Origin: Brachynemurus nebulosus
Taxonomy: Eukaryota > Arthropoda > Insecta > Neuroptera > Myrmeleontidae
Length of the DNA stretch: 64,000 bases
NCBI GenBank assembly: GCA_035578155.1
Contig: JAPWDM010000013.1
Location: 11,495,527-11,559,526, forward strand
Reading direction: 5' to 3'
Shown: positions 24,087 through 36,060 of the stretch, piece by piece
How the letters are laid out: every line of letters begins with the position of its first letter
Numbering within the stretch: the stretch's first letter is position 1
Notes under the pieces: model-generated
The model's input: the letters and a program-made list of their open reading frames with translations, nothing else
Told to the model about the DNA's origin: nothing
Database searches by the model: none
Position numbers and translations under genes: made by a program

Positions 24087-24941
24087 GGGGGGAGTTCAAA
24101 TAAAAAAGCAACTTTTTTATTTATGATTATTTTACTTATGAAATTTTTTTTCAAATTAGGGAGGGTTTTAAATAGAAAATTTTGTTTTTGAAATATTCAT
24201 TACTCTTCCCTTCAGGGGTAGGGGGCCCTTTTTCTCAAGTTTTTAAGCGTTTACAAGGAACGTCATATCTCAAAAAGTAATGAATATTTTTTAAATATTT
24301 TTTCATTATTTTATTCCTAAAGGACCTGTCCATAAAGCTGGGTTTCAGGTAATTTTAAAAATTAACTATAAAATTGTAATCCCAAACTTCTAAAAATTAC
24401 AAAACCCAATTTTTTATTTTAAAAAAAATCTTTAAAAATTTTTACAAATGTTCAAATGAAAAAAGCATACTCCACTTTATGCGCAATATGTTTATAAACA
24501 AAATTTACAAAAAATTAAGTTTCTATCTTTTCTAGAACTTGAAATATGATTTTCCTTGTCGGGAAAAACGCAACTTTCGGGAAACGGTAAAAAAAAATAA
24601 TAACAAAAGAAGCGGTTTACTTACTGTTTATTAAAACGTTTACAAACGCATACAAATAAAAGAACATTTTTTCAGTGCATACTATAACACTCATGTACAC
24701 ACCAAAACTAAATAAGTATTACTGATAAAATCGCAAGGGGGGGGGCGAGCGTTGTCTGCAAAGGAGCAGCAACTTGGCTGTGTAGCGGCTTACAAATAAA
24801 TATTTTTCTACTTGAAAAAAATTTTTTTGGTCATGTTTTATATATCACTGTGTTTGTAAAGAACCACAGAACAAAATAAAAACAAAAAACAAGATTCGAA
24901 AAAAATTAGTTTATTAGCCGTTTCTGGCGTGAACTCCTCCC
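24087..24941. mobile_element. TTAA-flanked inverted-repeat element
   Basis: The left end is GGGGGGAGTTCAAATAAAAA and the right end is CGTGAACTCCTCCC. Both are bordered by TTAA (24083-24086, 24942-24945), the target site of piggyBac-type elements. It is non-coding, with a G-run at 24738. A second, apparently solo left end with AAGCAACTTTTTATTTATG lies at 42250-42340. Confidence 0.65.
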
Positions 24942-25087
24942 TTAAATCATTTTGATAATTTAAAAGCTCTACTTGTGGGGTTATTATTTAATTTATTGAT
25001 TTCGAGAGTTTCCAGAAAATTCAGTTTAGTGCCTTTTTGATAAATACGTAGAGTAACTGATATGGACAAATATAGTACCCATGAATT

Positions 25088-25321
25088 TTAATGCACTTTT
25101 GATATCTTGTGTAGAGGGTTTGTATCCCTGAAGCAACCCGCGTCTTTGGCTTCAGAATGATCATTTATGGCCGCCTTCATCACTTCGTCGTCCCCGTAGG
25201 CATGCCCGACATGCTTTGCAATGCGTGCAATCTGAACCGGCGCATTGTCTTCCAAAATCAAAATTCTTTTGATGATTTGACTTCTTGTTTTTGATTGTGA
25301 AGAATACCTATCTCTAATTCG
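25088..25321 (-). pseudogene. degenerate coding remnant, family not recognised
   Basis: The frame has no ATG start. It runs for about 77 codons on the minus strand from a stop at 25322 to a stop at 25088. It includes the stretches SQIIKRILILEDNAPVQ and HVGHAYGDDEVMKAAINDH. The composition is balanced and the region is richer in GC than its surroundings, unlike chance frames nearby. LEDNAP weakly recalls the second catalytic block of Tc1/mariner transposases, but the residues after it do not fit, so I do not assign it. It lies 140 bases beyond the GIY-YIG fragment on the same strand and may belong to the same decayed element. Confidence 0.35.
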
Positions 25322-25463
25322 CTATTTACTGATACTCATAGCTCTTCTGTTATATACCACAAATTTTCGACCGGTGATCGGTTAGTCCGTGCGAAGGTCG
25401 TCTTCCAAATTCTCTAGGAAAAATTGACTGCAGCGGTGATTCAGACATGTTGATGTTCACGAT

Positions 25464-25691
25464 TTAATTACTCAAATGTTTCTTATATAGTGGGTAGATC
25501 TCTACTAGCAACCCGTCGGATGAGTTAGCACGACTGCAAACACCCTTGGGAAAACGATCCGTTTCCCGAATATGTATATCAAAATTTGAATAACACATTT
25601 GAAACCCGATGTGATCCTTACAATACCTTGGGTTGAAATTTTGTTCCGTTTGCCCCACGTACTTTACGTGGCATTGAGGACAGTACACCAC
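25464..25691 (-). pseudogene. GIY-YIG endonuclease domain fragment of a retroelement
   Basis: The frame opens after a stop and starts without ATG (the first Met would be a GTG). It reads VVYCPQCHVKYVGQTEQN near the start, then RYCKDHI, and ends LLVEIYPLYKKHLSN. The VVY...YVGQT...R...H order is that of GIY-YIG nucleases, and the Cys-x2-Cys before YVGQT is typical of the C-terminal endonuclease of Penelope-like retroelements. Related domains also occur in other arthropod transposable elements. At about 75 residues it covers most of the nuclease core, but no reverse transcriptase is seen beside it. It is a truncated relic. Confidence 0.6.
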
Positions 25692-25699
25692 TCTTCTTT

Positions 25700-26780
25700 A
25701 GTGGACCTTTTTCTTTCTTTGTCGTTATAGAGTGAACGGTTAATCAAAGATGATAGCTCATAACAATCCGTGGTCTATTTATAACAAATGCTACCGAGAA
25801 ATTTTTTTATTTTTAACTGCAGTATAATATTGTATATTAGACATGAATACGATGCCAAAGGGTAGAATTTTTTTATTCGAAACTAAAGTTTAAATCATTT
25901 CAAATGCGGGTACGGGTTAAAAATACTTATTGTTTGCGGAATTAATTACAAAAATAAATGTTCTTTTAAGACAATGGAATACATATTGAACTATAAACAG
26001 AGTATCCGTTAAAAATTAATCAGAATTCAGAGCTTACATTTTTTCGTCTATTCCGAAATGTTTTTAAAGATATTTTACTTCAACAACAAGCTTACCTAAT
26101 ATGAATAGCAATTAATAAATTTGCCCTAATTAATATAAGATGGATGCTGTACAAGTTACAAAAATCGTTTCCTTATTTCTTTTTTATATATACTTAAATA
26201 AAAATTAAAACCACATTATAATTCAACACTTTTAACTTACTTCAAGTGACTTACCGTATTTTTTACTAAACAAAAATTATTTCATACAAAAAAAAAAGAA
26301 CGAAAGATGAAAACCTACAGACGAGGAAGTAAGTTTCTCAAGTTGTTCTAGACTCGACGAAGGTACATTATATGTTAAGTACACCTAACTTAACCTTACT
26401 CACGGCTACAAGTTAAGCTACACCATACGTACCTACTCGGTTATAGCAAGCCAAGCTTTGATTATTATTATATTTATAATTGAAAATTTACATTCAACTA
26501 TTCACTGATTCGAGATTTAATGTAAATTACGTCCTTTTTCTAACCTCATTTTGCTTTCGTCGTGTTTTTTCTGTTTTCTCTCTCTCTCTCTTTCTCGGTT
26601 TTTTTTTTTTTTGAAAACAAAAATTCGACGAAGAAAAACGCAGCAAAGAGTAATAATAAACCCCTTTAATGAGAACGCTGATACTTCAATTATGAAAAGA
26701 GTTTTAAGCTATCTTTTTAACTTGTTTATTATTAACGTATAATATATTGTATCCCATTCACAATGAATATGAATGGGCAA
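25700..26780. other. unassigned AT-rich stretch
   Basis: No recognisable features apart from a short (TC)n run near 26577-26595. Confidence 0.45.
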
Positions 26781-26863
26781 TACCGGGTGTTGTCACGATT
26801 TTGGCACATACGATATTAATAAATTAATCAGTTACATGAGAATTAAAAATTACATAGTGACTG

Positions 26864-26985
26864 AAAAATTAGCAAACTGAATCGAGGACTTAGGACTTGA
26901 ACGTAGGATTCTTGGTAAGCAGTCAAGCGTCTTATCACTAGGCTACCGATCTCTCCGAGTCTTGTTGGACAACAATGCAACTTTG
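26864..26985 (-). repeat. tRNA-like cassette (degenerate, GCT anticodon position)
   Basis: On the minus strand GGTAGCCTAGTGATAAGACG resembles an A box and ACGTTCAAGTCCTAAGTCC a decayed B box. The anticodon arm CTTGA-CTGCTTA-CCAAG would place GCT at the anticodon. The segment ends ATTCAGTTTGCTAATTTTTC, the conserved end of this family. It is diverged and not a functional tRNA. Confidence 0.5.
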
Positions 26986-27051
26986 TTTATTCAACCAAGT
27001 TACCGGTATAATATATTTTCACTTTAATGTGGTTATTCTCGTTTTTTTATT

Positions 27052-27087
27052 ATAGGTCCGAAGACATTCGTTAATCTTCGGACCTAT
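27052..27087. other. perfect 13-bp stem hairpin
   Basis: ATAGGTCCGAAGA, a ten-base loop, then TCTTCGGACCTAT. It could be the closed remains of a small foldback element. No terminator role applies in this context. Confidence 0.5.
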
Positions 27088-28519
27088 TATAATTTCGTTC
27101 AAATTCTTGCTATTCTTGAAACATCAGTAGCGCATGTAGCAAAAATCCACTTGTCGCACACTCCAAGAAGTGCGATATCGACATTAAGTGAGGGGAGAGT
27201 CCATACCTCGTTTACTCACGTACGCTACTTCTTAAGTATGTGTATGTGTGTGTCTACACAACGTTTTCGCCTTAGTCATAGACGGTCATGTATCGTCATA
27301 TTGTATGCTTATCTTAAAGTATTAGTAATTTACCTATGCATGTTATATTACAGGTTTTGAATCGATTCTTGCAATTATTGTGATACATTGTTGATTTTAA
27401 TGCAATTTATTATTTTTCGTTATTATTAAAAAACATAATATTTGTTATTATTTTTTATTTAAATTGAGTTTAATTATATTTATTTAATAGAGTTCAACGT
27501 ATTATTATTATCAGTATCATTATTTTAATAAAAAAGTGTTTAAAAAATTTATTTTACAATTTTTGTTGAATTAGAAAATATAGTTTCTATCTTTTGATTT
27601 GATATTTTGTAGTTGCAAAATTTGTTGCCATAATATTTTCTTTAAAAAAATATAACAAAAAACACAATCTAAAAAGTGAAAATAGTGACAATTTTTACAT
27701 TATTTTTTCAATTTTTTTGATTTGAATCAAATGAAAAATCAAGAGGAGCTTTGCGTGTTTTGATTAAATTTTGCGTGTTTTATTGTCAATTTGCGTGCGG
27801 AAAGTTTACTTTCCGCACACAAAAAAGTATGTGGGATGAGTACAGTGGGCAAACAACTATTTTGCGTACAGAAAGCGCCAAGTTAGTACTTCTCCCGCAT
27901 GAGTAAAAAAAAATCATTTTTAAATAAGAAAAGTTTTATTTTGCTAAAAAAATCACTACTTAAGTTTCGGGCCATCTTCTATAAAGTTTTATCTCAATTT
28001 GCAAAAACAAAAGAATAATTTTTTTATCCCTTCTGCAACTTTTTCGTAAAGTCAAAATTTTAGAAAAAATTCTAAGATTAAATGGAGTTACCTACGTCCA
28101 TCTCGTCAATAAAACACCCGGTATAATTATATATACTTAATTAAATTCAACTTTTCTTTCAAATTACAGTATATTTATTTAAATTTATATTTTCATTAAA
28201 AATACGGGAACACAAGAAGGAGAAAAAAATACACGAAGCAAAGAAGCAAACTTTAAAACAAGCTTCATTGAAACAAGCTCAGCACCAACCACCAGCACAC
28301 ATTATTATTATCGTGAAGCATATACAAAAACGGTGATTTTCTTAGCCTGCTTACAAGTTGTGGGCTTATACGTAAATACAGCAATCCCCCGAAGAACACG
28401 ATTAATTGGTGCCGTGTTCTTTGAAACCGTGTTGTTCGAGATCGCAAAAGACAGACGACAGACGACAAACATTTCAGTTCAAGTGTGAAAATAAAAAAAA
28501 ATAAAATATTGTGCGTATA

Positions 28520-29010
28520 CCAAACAGCTACTTTTCGTTATCGAAAATTATCGATAACAAACTGCTTATTATAAATTGGTTATAATTGTTTAATTTAAGC
28601 TCTATTAGTCCCTTTTATTTGGTCAACAATAGAATATTTTAAAAAAATTTCACATTTCGTAACTTTTCGTAATCGTAAACTTTTGATCGTAAATATCTCG
28701 TAAACGGTAGATACATCGTAGCTCAAAATTAACGAAATTTTTGAAGGCTTAGCCGAAGCAAGTTGTGGGTATTTCAAACATATTGAGACTGTCAAAACCT
28801 ACTTTTCGTTATCGAAAATTATCCATGTCGAAGATAACGATATTTTCAGAATTTAAATACGTAAATTTCTACATATTCATTCATTTCTATTAATAATTCT
28901 TTAAAATTTCTAGAGTAGTTTTTATTTCCAGTATTTTTCCATTTACAGAGATTCAATTTACACGATTTTTATTCGGGGGAAGGTACCCGTGTTCTTCGAG
29001 TACCGTGTTC
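28520..29010 (-). repeat. reverse copy of the 260-bp repeat with shared flanks
   Basis: It contains TTTTCGTTATCGAAAATTAT at two places (about 28533 and 28804), spanning one unit of the tandem repeat found at 9862-10640. The CTTAGCCGAAGCAAGTTGTG and AAATATCTCGTAAACGG blocks match. The flank at 28860-28970 (ACGTAAATTTCTACAT, then GATTCAATTTACACGAT) matches 9680-9840 in reverse. Nearby CGTGTTCTTCGAGTACCG words occur at 28990-29015, with related words at 28395-28440. Confidence 0.65.
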
Positions 29011-29720
29011 TTCGGAGGCTACCTGTACACACATAATACATAGTGGTGTATGGTATTATGTATAATGTTTGCTGATTTTATTTTAAAGATGCCAGCAATG
29101 CTGTGTGTTAATTTTTGTGAAAACCACGACGAATAAAAATGATTTAATCATTTTTCTTTTTCTTCTCCGTGGGTAATACTTGACGCGGGATTGGCGGTAG
29201 ATAAGCAGCTATTCAAAAAATTATTGCTGTCAGGAGTATAATTAAATGGGAAAAAAGAAGGGAGTGATGTGTATCTTTTTGAAAATAAATTGTTAACATT
29301 TAAAAACTTGCTGCGTACTTAAGTTGGAACAAAAAATGCTAGTTGTAGGTACTCGTTCTTCCATTTTATAAATCATATTTAAATGTTATACAATTATATT
29401 TGTTAAAGGGGAACGCACGACTTTTGAAACAAAAATGCCAATTTGTTATATTTTAAATAGAAACAATAAAATTGCAAATTTTGTGGTTTTGTTTCAAAGT
29501 CAACTTTTTTTCATCGCACTATTAATATTGAATTATGAATAATTTGGAAATAAAATTGGAATAAAAAGAAAAAAAATTTATCTCATTTTAAATTCACTTC
29601 CAAAAATAGTAAAAATTATTTTGCCCACTGAAGTTGTAACTTGCGAAAAGTTTCAAAATATTTCAACTTTCTGATAGTTAATAGTAAAAAAAGTAGAACT
29701 CGTCTCTAATTGCTGATATA

Positions 29721-29815
29721 CAGGGTGGAAAGTAAATAACTTTCGTCCTATGCAGGGGTGACTCGTAGCACCTTGTAAACACTAAAAACACAGGAATTTG
29801 TTCGGAATTAACGAT
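29721..29815 (+). repeat. solo end of the CAGGGTGTAA element family
   Basis: CAGGGTGGAAAGTAAATAAC, then CTTTCGTCCTATGCAGGGG, then TTCGGAATTAACGATTTC match the left half of 52146-52595. No right end is seen, so this is a truncated copy. Confidence 0.6.
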
Positions 29816-29819
29816 TTCA

Positions 29820-31446
29820 GAAAATTTCAAATGAACAGGTTCCACGATTTTTCAAAATTTGTCTAACAAGGAAAGGTTCCCAGGTGTCCGCCTCCGATTT
29901 CATTGCCGCTGAAATATGTTATTTTACGTTGAAATCTAAGAGACACGTATTTTTTTTATCGGCGGAAAAACGGTTTGAAAGGGTAAAATCGCACATCGAA
30001 AATTGGGGTAAACATTTAATTTTTAAAATATCTCGAAAACAGTAAGAGATAGAGCAAAAGTTTAAATGGGCGATATTGCTCTTTTTTAGAGAGCTATCTA
30101 TTCATATGCAATTTGTTCAATTTACATTAACAGGGGTGGCTGGGGTTAAAATTTGGCGGTCAATATTACAAAAAGGGGGTGAAAATTAAACAATATAACA
30201 ATTTTGTTTGCAGATTTGAAATCTACGTCAAAAAATCTAATTGACCTGTTTTCGCTCAATGTCTTAATATTAACTCTAGGGGTAGTTAACTAGGGGGTGA
30301 CTGAGTCGAATAGTCGTACTACTTGGGTAGATCAAGAAGTTCTTCTTGATGGAAAATAGTTTAAGACAATTAGCAAATAACGTAGAAATGAAATTTTCGA
30401 TTTCAAAATTCAGTTTGAACAACACTAGAGAGGGGGTGAGTCACCCTCTTAAATTACATACTAGTTTACTAACACTTATTTTTACTATTAACACACTGAC
30501 AGTGGGTAATAATGTTACAATAAGTGGTTCTGAAGTTGGACTATCGTATGTAAGGTTTTTATTAGGTTTCCATTTTGAAAATCTTGATCGTCAAATTTAT
30601 GAAAATATGTCCGAGCTGATGTTATATGTCAAGACATGCATGTCAGACATAAAATATGTTATAACATTTAGCGTCTCTACAAGACATTTTTATGTCATGA
30701 CATAAGTTTTTACATGATATACGTATGTCTAGTGGAGACGAATTGTAAATCTTCAAAATTACAGAAAATTATTCACTATACCAATAAAATCAAATTACAT
30801 GCACCGGTCAGACTACATACACCAAAAATATATTGTTAAGAAAAGAAATACATATTACCTCTCCTTTGGAGGTTCACCAATTACAACACTAAAATAATTA
30901 AAATACATCTTTACACTTTAAAGATAGTTACATGATTGAATCTACTGAACTGAAATTCATTCAACTTATGAGAATGAGAACCAGATTGAAATGCTCCCCG
31001 TCTGAAACTCAGTTCCTGCTTTTATATCGTCGATTGTGTGACTACGTGACGATTTCTCACTATTAGGGCCTCTACGGTTTAGGAAGCCTCACTCATCGGG
31101 TTATTGAAATGACCGTCTGACCATCTGTATCTAACTACGTATTTTTTCCGTTTCTAAGAAGTAGTACATATTACGACTTATCGTCTGATTATATATCGTT
31201 CAATAAATTCAATCGATAATTGATGTTTTGAGGAAGCTGTGTGCCATCCTCCTACACTGACCGTCTAATTTTATGTAATTTTTGAAATTAAGCGCCATGC
31301 ATTTGTGTGTTTTGGAAAAACATTTTTAACAGTTTTAGTTTGGAAAGCATTTATTTATATAGGATAACTATATAATTACTCAATAAATATTGAGAACTGG
31401 CTATTGAATGAATGTGTGGCACAAAAGGATAAAGCGAATGGTAAGG

Positions 31447-31527
<81 letters not shown>

Positions 31528-32025
31528 TGATACACACATGATCCTATATAAATACATTAATTTTATTTATATGTAAAGAAAAACAGAAATTGGCCACAAT
31601 ATGTACACATAGGGTTGGTATAGTGAAAATATCATTTACGTACAGTCGAATATCATTATAATGATCAATCAATTTTTCAAGCAGTTAGTTCGGAACCCTT
31701 ATGTTTTTGTACGGTATGTCGGTTTCCACCAAACATAGAAAACTACAAGACTGGCCTTATTTTGTTTCAATATTGGGAGGTAAATTAGCAAGGGGAGAAA
31801 ACATTTATGGAGTATGAGTGCTTATTGAAGCACTAATGCGATAATATATACCCAACAAAAAATTAACGGGATTAAAAAATTGTTACCCTTCATTCAAGAA
31901 GTTATACTTCAACCAAGAATAACCCTATAATGATTTTGAAAAGGCTCTTCGAAAGCTTGAAGTACCTGAAAATCCTGAAATTGTAATTTACTTCTCACTT
32001 AATAAAATGCAGTTTTTTCAAACCA
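29820..32025. other. mostly unassigned stretch with one (TA)n tract
   Basis: (TA)n at 31457-31524. ATGTCATGACAT-like words cluster at 30620-30730, possibly the end of another word-type element. The 119-codon plus-strand frame at 30346 has no recognisable domain. Confidence 0.45.
31457..31524. repeat. (TA)n microsatellite
   Basis: An uninterrupted TA tract. The Ile-Tyr frame on the minus strand is its translation. Confidence 0.95.
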
Positions 32026-32030
32026 TTTAA

Positions 32031-32655
32031 GGGGGCTTGTAACGCAAATGACCCCACTGTAACACAAATGACTCCAATTATCTCTTCGAAATGAAAATAC
32101 AAATATCTGCTTCAAATGCTAGAATTAGACTGACTTTTATTTTATTATTTTAGTTGCTAGGAAAACTCTTTTATTCTTATATTTACACGGCAACCTGTAT
32201 GAATTTTCAAAATTATAAAATTTGCAGTTTCACGGCAATCCTGTGCCGGTACAGGGCTCACCAGTCCAGAAATTTCAAAAAATCGATATTTTTGTTTTTG
32301 CATTTTCTTATAGCTATACTTATCAGAAACCATTTTAAACACGTTTTTCTCGAAATAACCTTTTTCGATACCTGTGTCAAGATTACTTTGAATCTATTCA
32401 TCCAAGTTCGCTCAAATTTTGACAGAATATTTACAACATATTTCGCTATTGGCTAAACCCCAACCAGATTTTTTGGATAAAATATGGCCATTTTATGACC
32501 ATTTTAATCCCAAAAAAATGGTAAAATTTCAGAACTTTTTCTTTAAACTGCCGCCACTTTGTTTCTATACATGCAAAATTGCCAATTCTGGTTCCGCCAA
32601 TAACCATACAACTGTCACAACTGTCACAACTGGGAGGACCTTTTTTTTAGATACT

Positions 32656-32721
<66 letters not shown>

Positions 32722-32878
32722 CTGATATCATTTGTTATTTGTTTTCATTGTCCAATTTACCTAAAAAAAATCGTGAAAAAACCTGTTTTTTTCGATGTCT
32801 GGACTGGTGAGTCTTGTAAATATCGATTTTACAACAGGTATGGAATTTCTTTCACCTGATCGATTAAGAAAACCCCCT
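32031..32878. mobile_element. TTAA-flanked inverted-repeat element with (TA)n inside
   Basis: The left end is TTAAGGGGGCTTGTAAC (32027 on) and the right end is AAACCCCCTTTAATGTAAC. A longer inverted pair lies inside: GGGCTCACCAGTCCAGAAAT at about 32255 against GTCTGGACTGGTGAGTCTTG at about 32798, and CAACCTGTATGAATTT against ACAGGTATGGAATTTC. A (TA)n tract fills 32661-32717. The three plus- or minus-strand frames across it are not recognisable. Confidence 0.6.
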
Positions 32879-34560
32879 TTAATGTAACCAATGGGTGAAT
32901 TACATCACATAACTGATAATATTATTAACGAATATGTGAACAATATCAAATGTGAACCATATTACAAAATTTATAATATTGGTGAGGGCAAATGACAAAA
33001 CCAAAGGTGGTAAAACTATACTACATAATGTCAAGCAGGAACAAAATACTCATTATATTGATTAATTAAGAACTAGTGACATCTATCCTCCACATGCTTT
33101 ATACAGTGGCGCCACCATTTATTTTAAATTACTTTCAATTCGTTTATACGCAGTTTTTCAATAGTGTAAGGAACCAACAGAAATATTCATTTAAAAAAAT
33201 TCATTATAATGAAATTCGACTGTACCCATTTTGAATTTCGTATTACAATAAGTGAGTTTTGTTGAGTTTAAGAGTAGTAAATGAGTTAAAGTGACTAGTG
33301 AGTGTTGGGCGTGTAAAAGTGGGTCGTTGTACGGGTAAATGGATGGGAGGGGGGTATTGTAGAGAGAAAGTAGATATTCACGGTTTGTTCTTCATCACCC
33401 CATGAAACTTTAGACTAAACAACTCGTCACTACGTAGATACTAGCATAGTGTATATAGAATGTAGCCACGTTGCGTTGTATCAAAGTGGCTATGAAAATG
33501 TATGTGTTTGGAATAATGATAGCGTTTAAGAAGGAAAATAAACCACACATATTATATGTATTATTGTATCGTATGTGTACACACTTATGTATACAGGATG
33601 TTCCAGAATGTACCCAAGTGATTGATTCGTACAGTTGGTAATGATTGTATACGATACAGGAGAGTAGGGGAGAGGTGTGTCAGTAGTAACAGTGGGTCAA
33701 TTGTAACTTTGAAATTTGCGAGACATCTATCAATCCTATTGAGGAGTATTGCGTATCATAAGGTGACTCCTGAAGTTGTGCTTTACTGACAAAACTTTCA
33801 GTTAATACCATGTGGGGGTTTTCTCTTAGCAATGCCAAATGTGTTTATATAAGCTAATCGCAAATTTTGAGTTGGTTGACAATTTTTTGATTTTTGCAGT
33901 AAATACCCCATCATTTGAAAGTAAAATGATTTTATTGGAAACACAAGCAATCAAATAATATTACCAAATAAGTAATTTCGCTTTTTTAATCATAGTTAAA
34001 ATTTTACGAATTTTTTTATAAAATTAAACAGCACTGCAGCAATTGTTACAAATTCAGTAGTGTCAATTGTAACATGTTACAACTGACATTCCAGTAATTT
34101 TATATATCCACAATTTTTCTTTTTAGTATTTTAAATTTAAGGAACTGAGCACATAGAGCCGAGAGTGAGTATAGGGTTTTAAATAAAGTTGGAAACCTGT
34201 TACAGTTTTTCAGAATTCTAATTTTTGAGGATTAATTTTAAATTTTATGGTTAATAAAATCTTTTATAGTTTACATTATTATTTTTTTAAATTATGCTTT
34301 GTATTGTGTTAAAAATTTATGTTAAACAAAATTAAACTTTACATTTCAGGTATGAATTGAATAATAAAGGTAAACGGTTTCGATCAATAATTAAAAAAAA
34401 AAAAAATATCTTTCACTAATGTTTACACTTTGGCAAAATCCGTTTGCTTTTATATCGATTTTCGGTTACGGTTATCATTAGATTCAAAGCCATCACGATC
34501 AGTTTTGCTTGTTGGATCAGTCCTTAATCTAATTCACGCTGTTTTACAAATAAAAAAAAA

Positions 34561-34837
34561 CGCCGTGAGCAGCGGGGCCCCATCACGGTAGTCGAATTTT
34601 CCCCTTCATCTTCGGTATTGAATGTCTACAAGCGAAATGTGATTGAAAGTCTACAACCGAATTGTCATTTTGTTGGTTTCAAAACTGGTGATGAGTGTTC
34701 GGCTGATCGAGGCTTTAAAAAAAAGGTTTTAAGTATTTAAGGGCTGTATCTCAGTAAATTTCAATTTTGTGCCGAAAACAGGTAGCAGAAAAAAAGCCAA
34801 CACAATTCGTACGAGGACATTCCTGCCCATGTTTATC
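34561..34837 (+). repeat. near-identical dispersed repeat, copy 1
   Basis: It starts CGCCGTGAGCAGCGGGGCCC after an A-run and matches 63725-64000 base for base apart from one extra A in an A-run. It has an open frame over most of its length but I recognise no protein. Since both copies lie in unrelated surroundings, it is a recently spread element. Its true 3' end lies beyond the comparable region. Confidence 0.8.
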
Positions 34838-35189
34838 CGCTAATTGCCTTTATGTTTTAGTTTTAAAAATTAAAAAAGAACCTTAAATAGTAAACTGGAA
34901 GGCCTTTATAAAGATATTTTTTCTTTCCAAAAAAATCCAAAATTTCTATTTTATAAATACTAAAAATTCAAAATTCCTAATTTATAAATAAACAGTGACT
35001 TTAATAACATTTTTAAATTACTTAATATGTATGTATTTCATTTGTCATAAAAGTAAGTTCACTTTTTTTTAAATTTTTTAAAATTACTATTCGCCTACTT
35101 GTATTTAGAATAAACATAATGCTTTTAAAACACATTTAACAATAGCATTCAATTCCGATGTAAAAATGGGAGAAGTGGGGGGAAAAGTG

Positions 35190-36060
35190 ATGCGGACTCC
35201 CTACAAGGTACTAGCTGGATACTAACTGAATACACGTACAAAATTTCAGCCCTCTAGGTTTCCTTATGGAGTCTCTAGACGTGTTAGAAAACAAGCAAAA
35301 AAATTAAGGAAATATTGGCGTAAAAATCGTGGGGGTAAGGGTTAAAAGTTGAAACCTCCAAAAAACAGTGTCTGGCTATTAGCTTAACCTGTACACCAAA
35401 TTTCAGCCCTCTAGGTTTATTTGGGGAGATTTTGACCCGAACGAAACTGTTAAAAAACAAGAAAAATCATGTTCTTTTGGGTATAAAAATGGTGGGGGTA
35501 GGGGTTAAAAGTCGAGACCCCCAAAAGGCACCCCCTTGATACTAACTCAATCCGAATACAAAATTTCAGCCCTCTAGGTTTATTCGGGTGACCTGTGCGA
35601 GTGGTACAAACTTCGAAAACGTCGAAAATGCATGAAATTGTAGCTTAAAAATGAGGGGGGTGGGGGTAAAATATTAAAACCTCCAAAAAGCACAACCTAG
35701 GTACGAACTTTATCAACACACCAAATTTCAACCCTCTACGTTAATTCTGGGGGGCTGGGGGCCTGTTAGATCCAGCGAAAATCGTTTTTCCCCCCTCTAC
35801 TCCCACCATATCATCCTAGGAAGCTGAATTTTGGATATGTTGTAGATAATTGACCGAAACATTATTTAAAACCGGTTTGGAAAAGTTTTATTGCTTTTCC
35901 GCCCCCCACCACCCCCTTAAAGGTCGGGTCCGAAAAAAAATTTGCCCAAAATTTGACCCCACTTTGATAGTATTGTTGTGCATCGGAATAAGCCCCACTT
36001 ACCAAATTTCATCTCTTAACTTCCATAGGGGGGCCCTACACATATTAAAAGGTTGCGGGA
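35190..36060 (+). repeat. degenerate tandem repeat, about 150-165 bp unit
   Basis: The anchor AAATTTCAGCCCTCTAGGTT recurs at about 35245, 35398 and 35563, with weaker forms at 35724 and 36004. Between anchors lie GGGGGTAGGGGTTAAAAGT and CCTCCAAAAAGCAC-type blocks. Five units or parts of units fit. It is non-coding and lies inside the 3.0-kb element. Confidence 0.7.

Larger units (their letters stand above)
26783..28121. mobile_element. TA-flanked element with CCGGGTGTT ends
   Basis: The left end is CCGGGTGTTGTCACGATTTT and the right end reads GTCAATAAAACACCCGG. Each is bordered by TA. Only about 9-15 bp of each terminus match, so the pairing is tentative. The interior holds a tRNA-like cassette (26864-26985) and a perfect hairpin (27052-27087). 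Palindromic GTGCGGAAAG/CTTTCCGCAC words occur near 27800. Confidence 0.45.

Noticed and set aside
30346..30705. 119-codon plus-strand frame
   Set aside because: No recognisable domain, it runs into ATGTCATGACAT-type repeat words, and there is no supporting context.
33590..33662. ACAGGATGTTCCAGAATGTACCC as an end of the CAGGGTGTAA family
   Set aside because: Beyond the first few bases it does not match the family, and no partner end was found.
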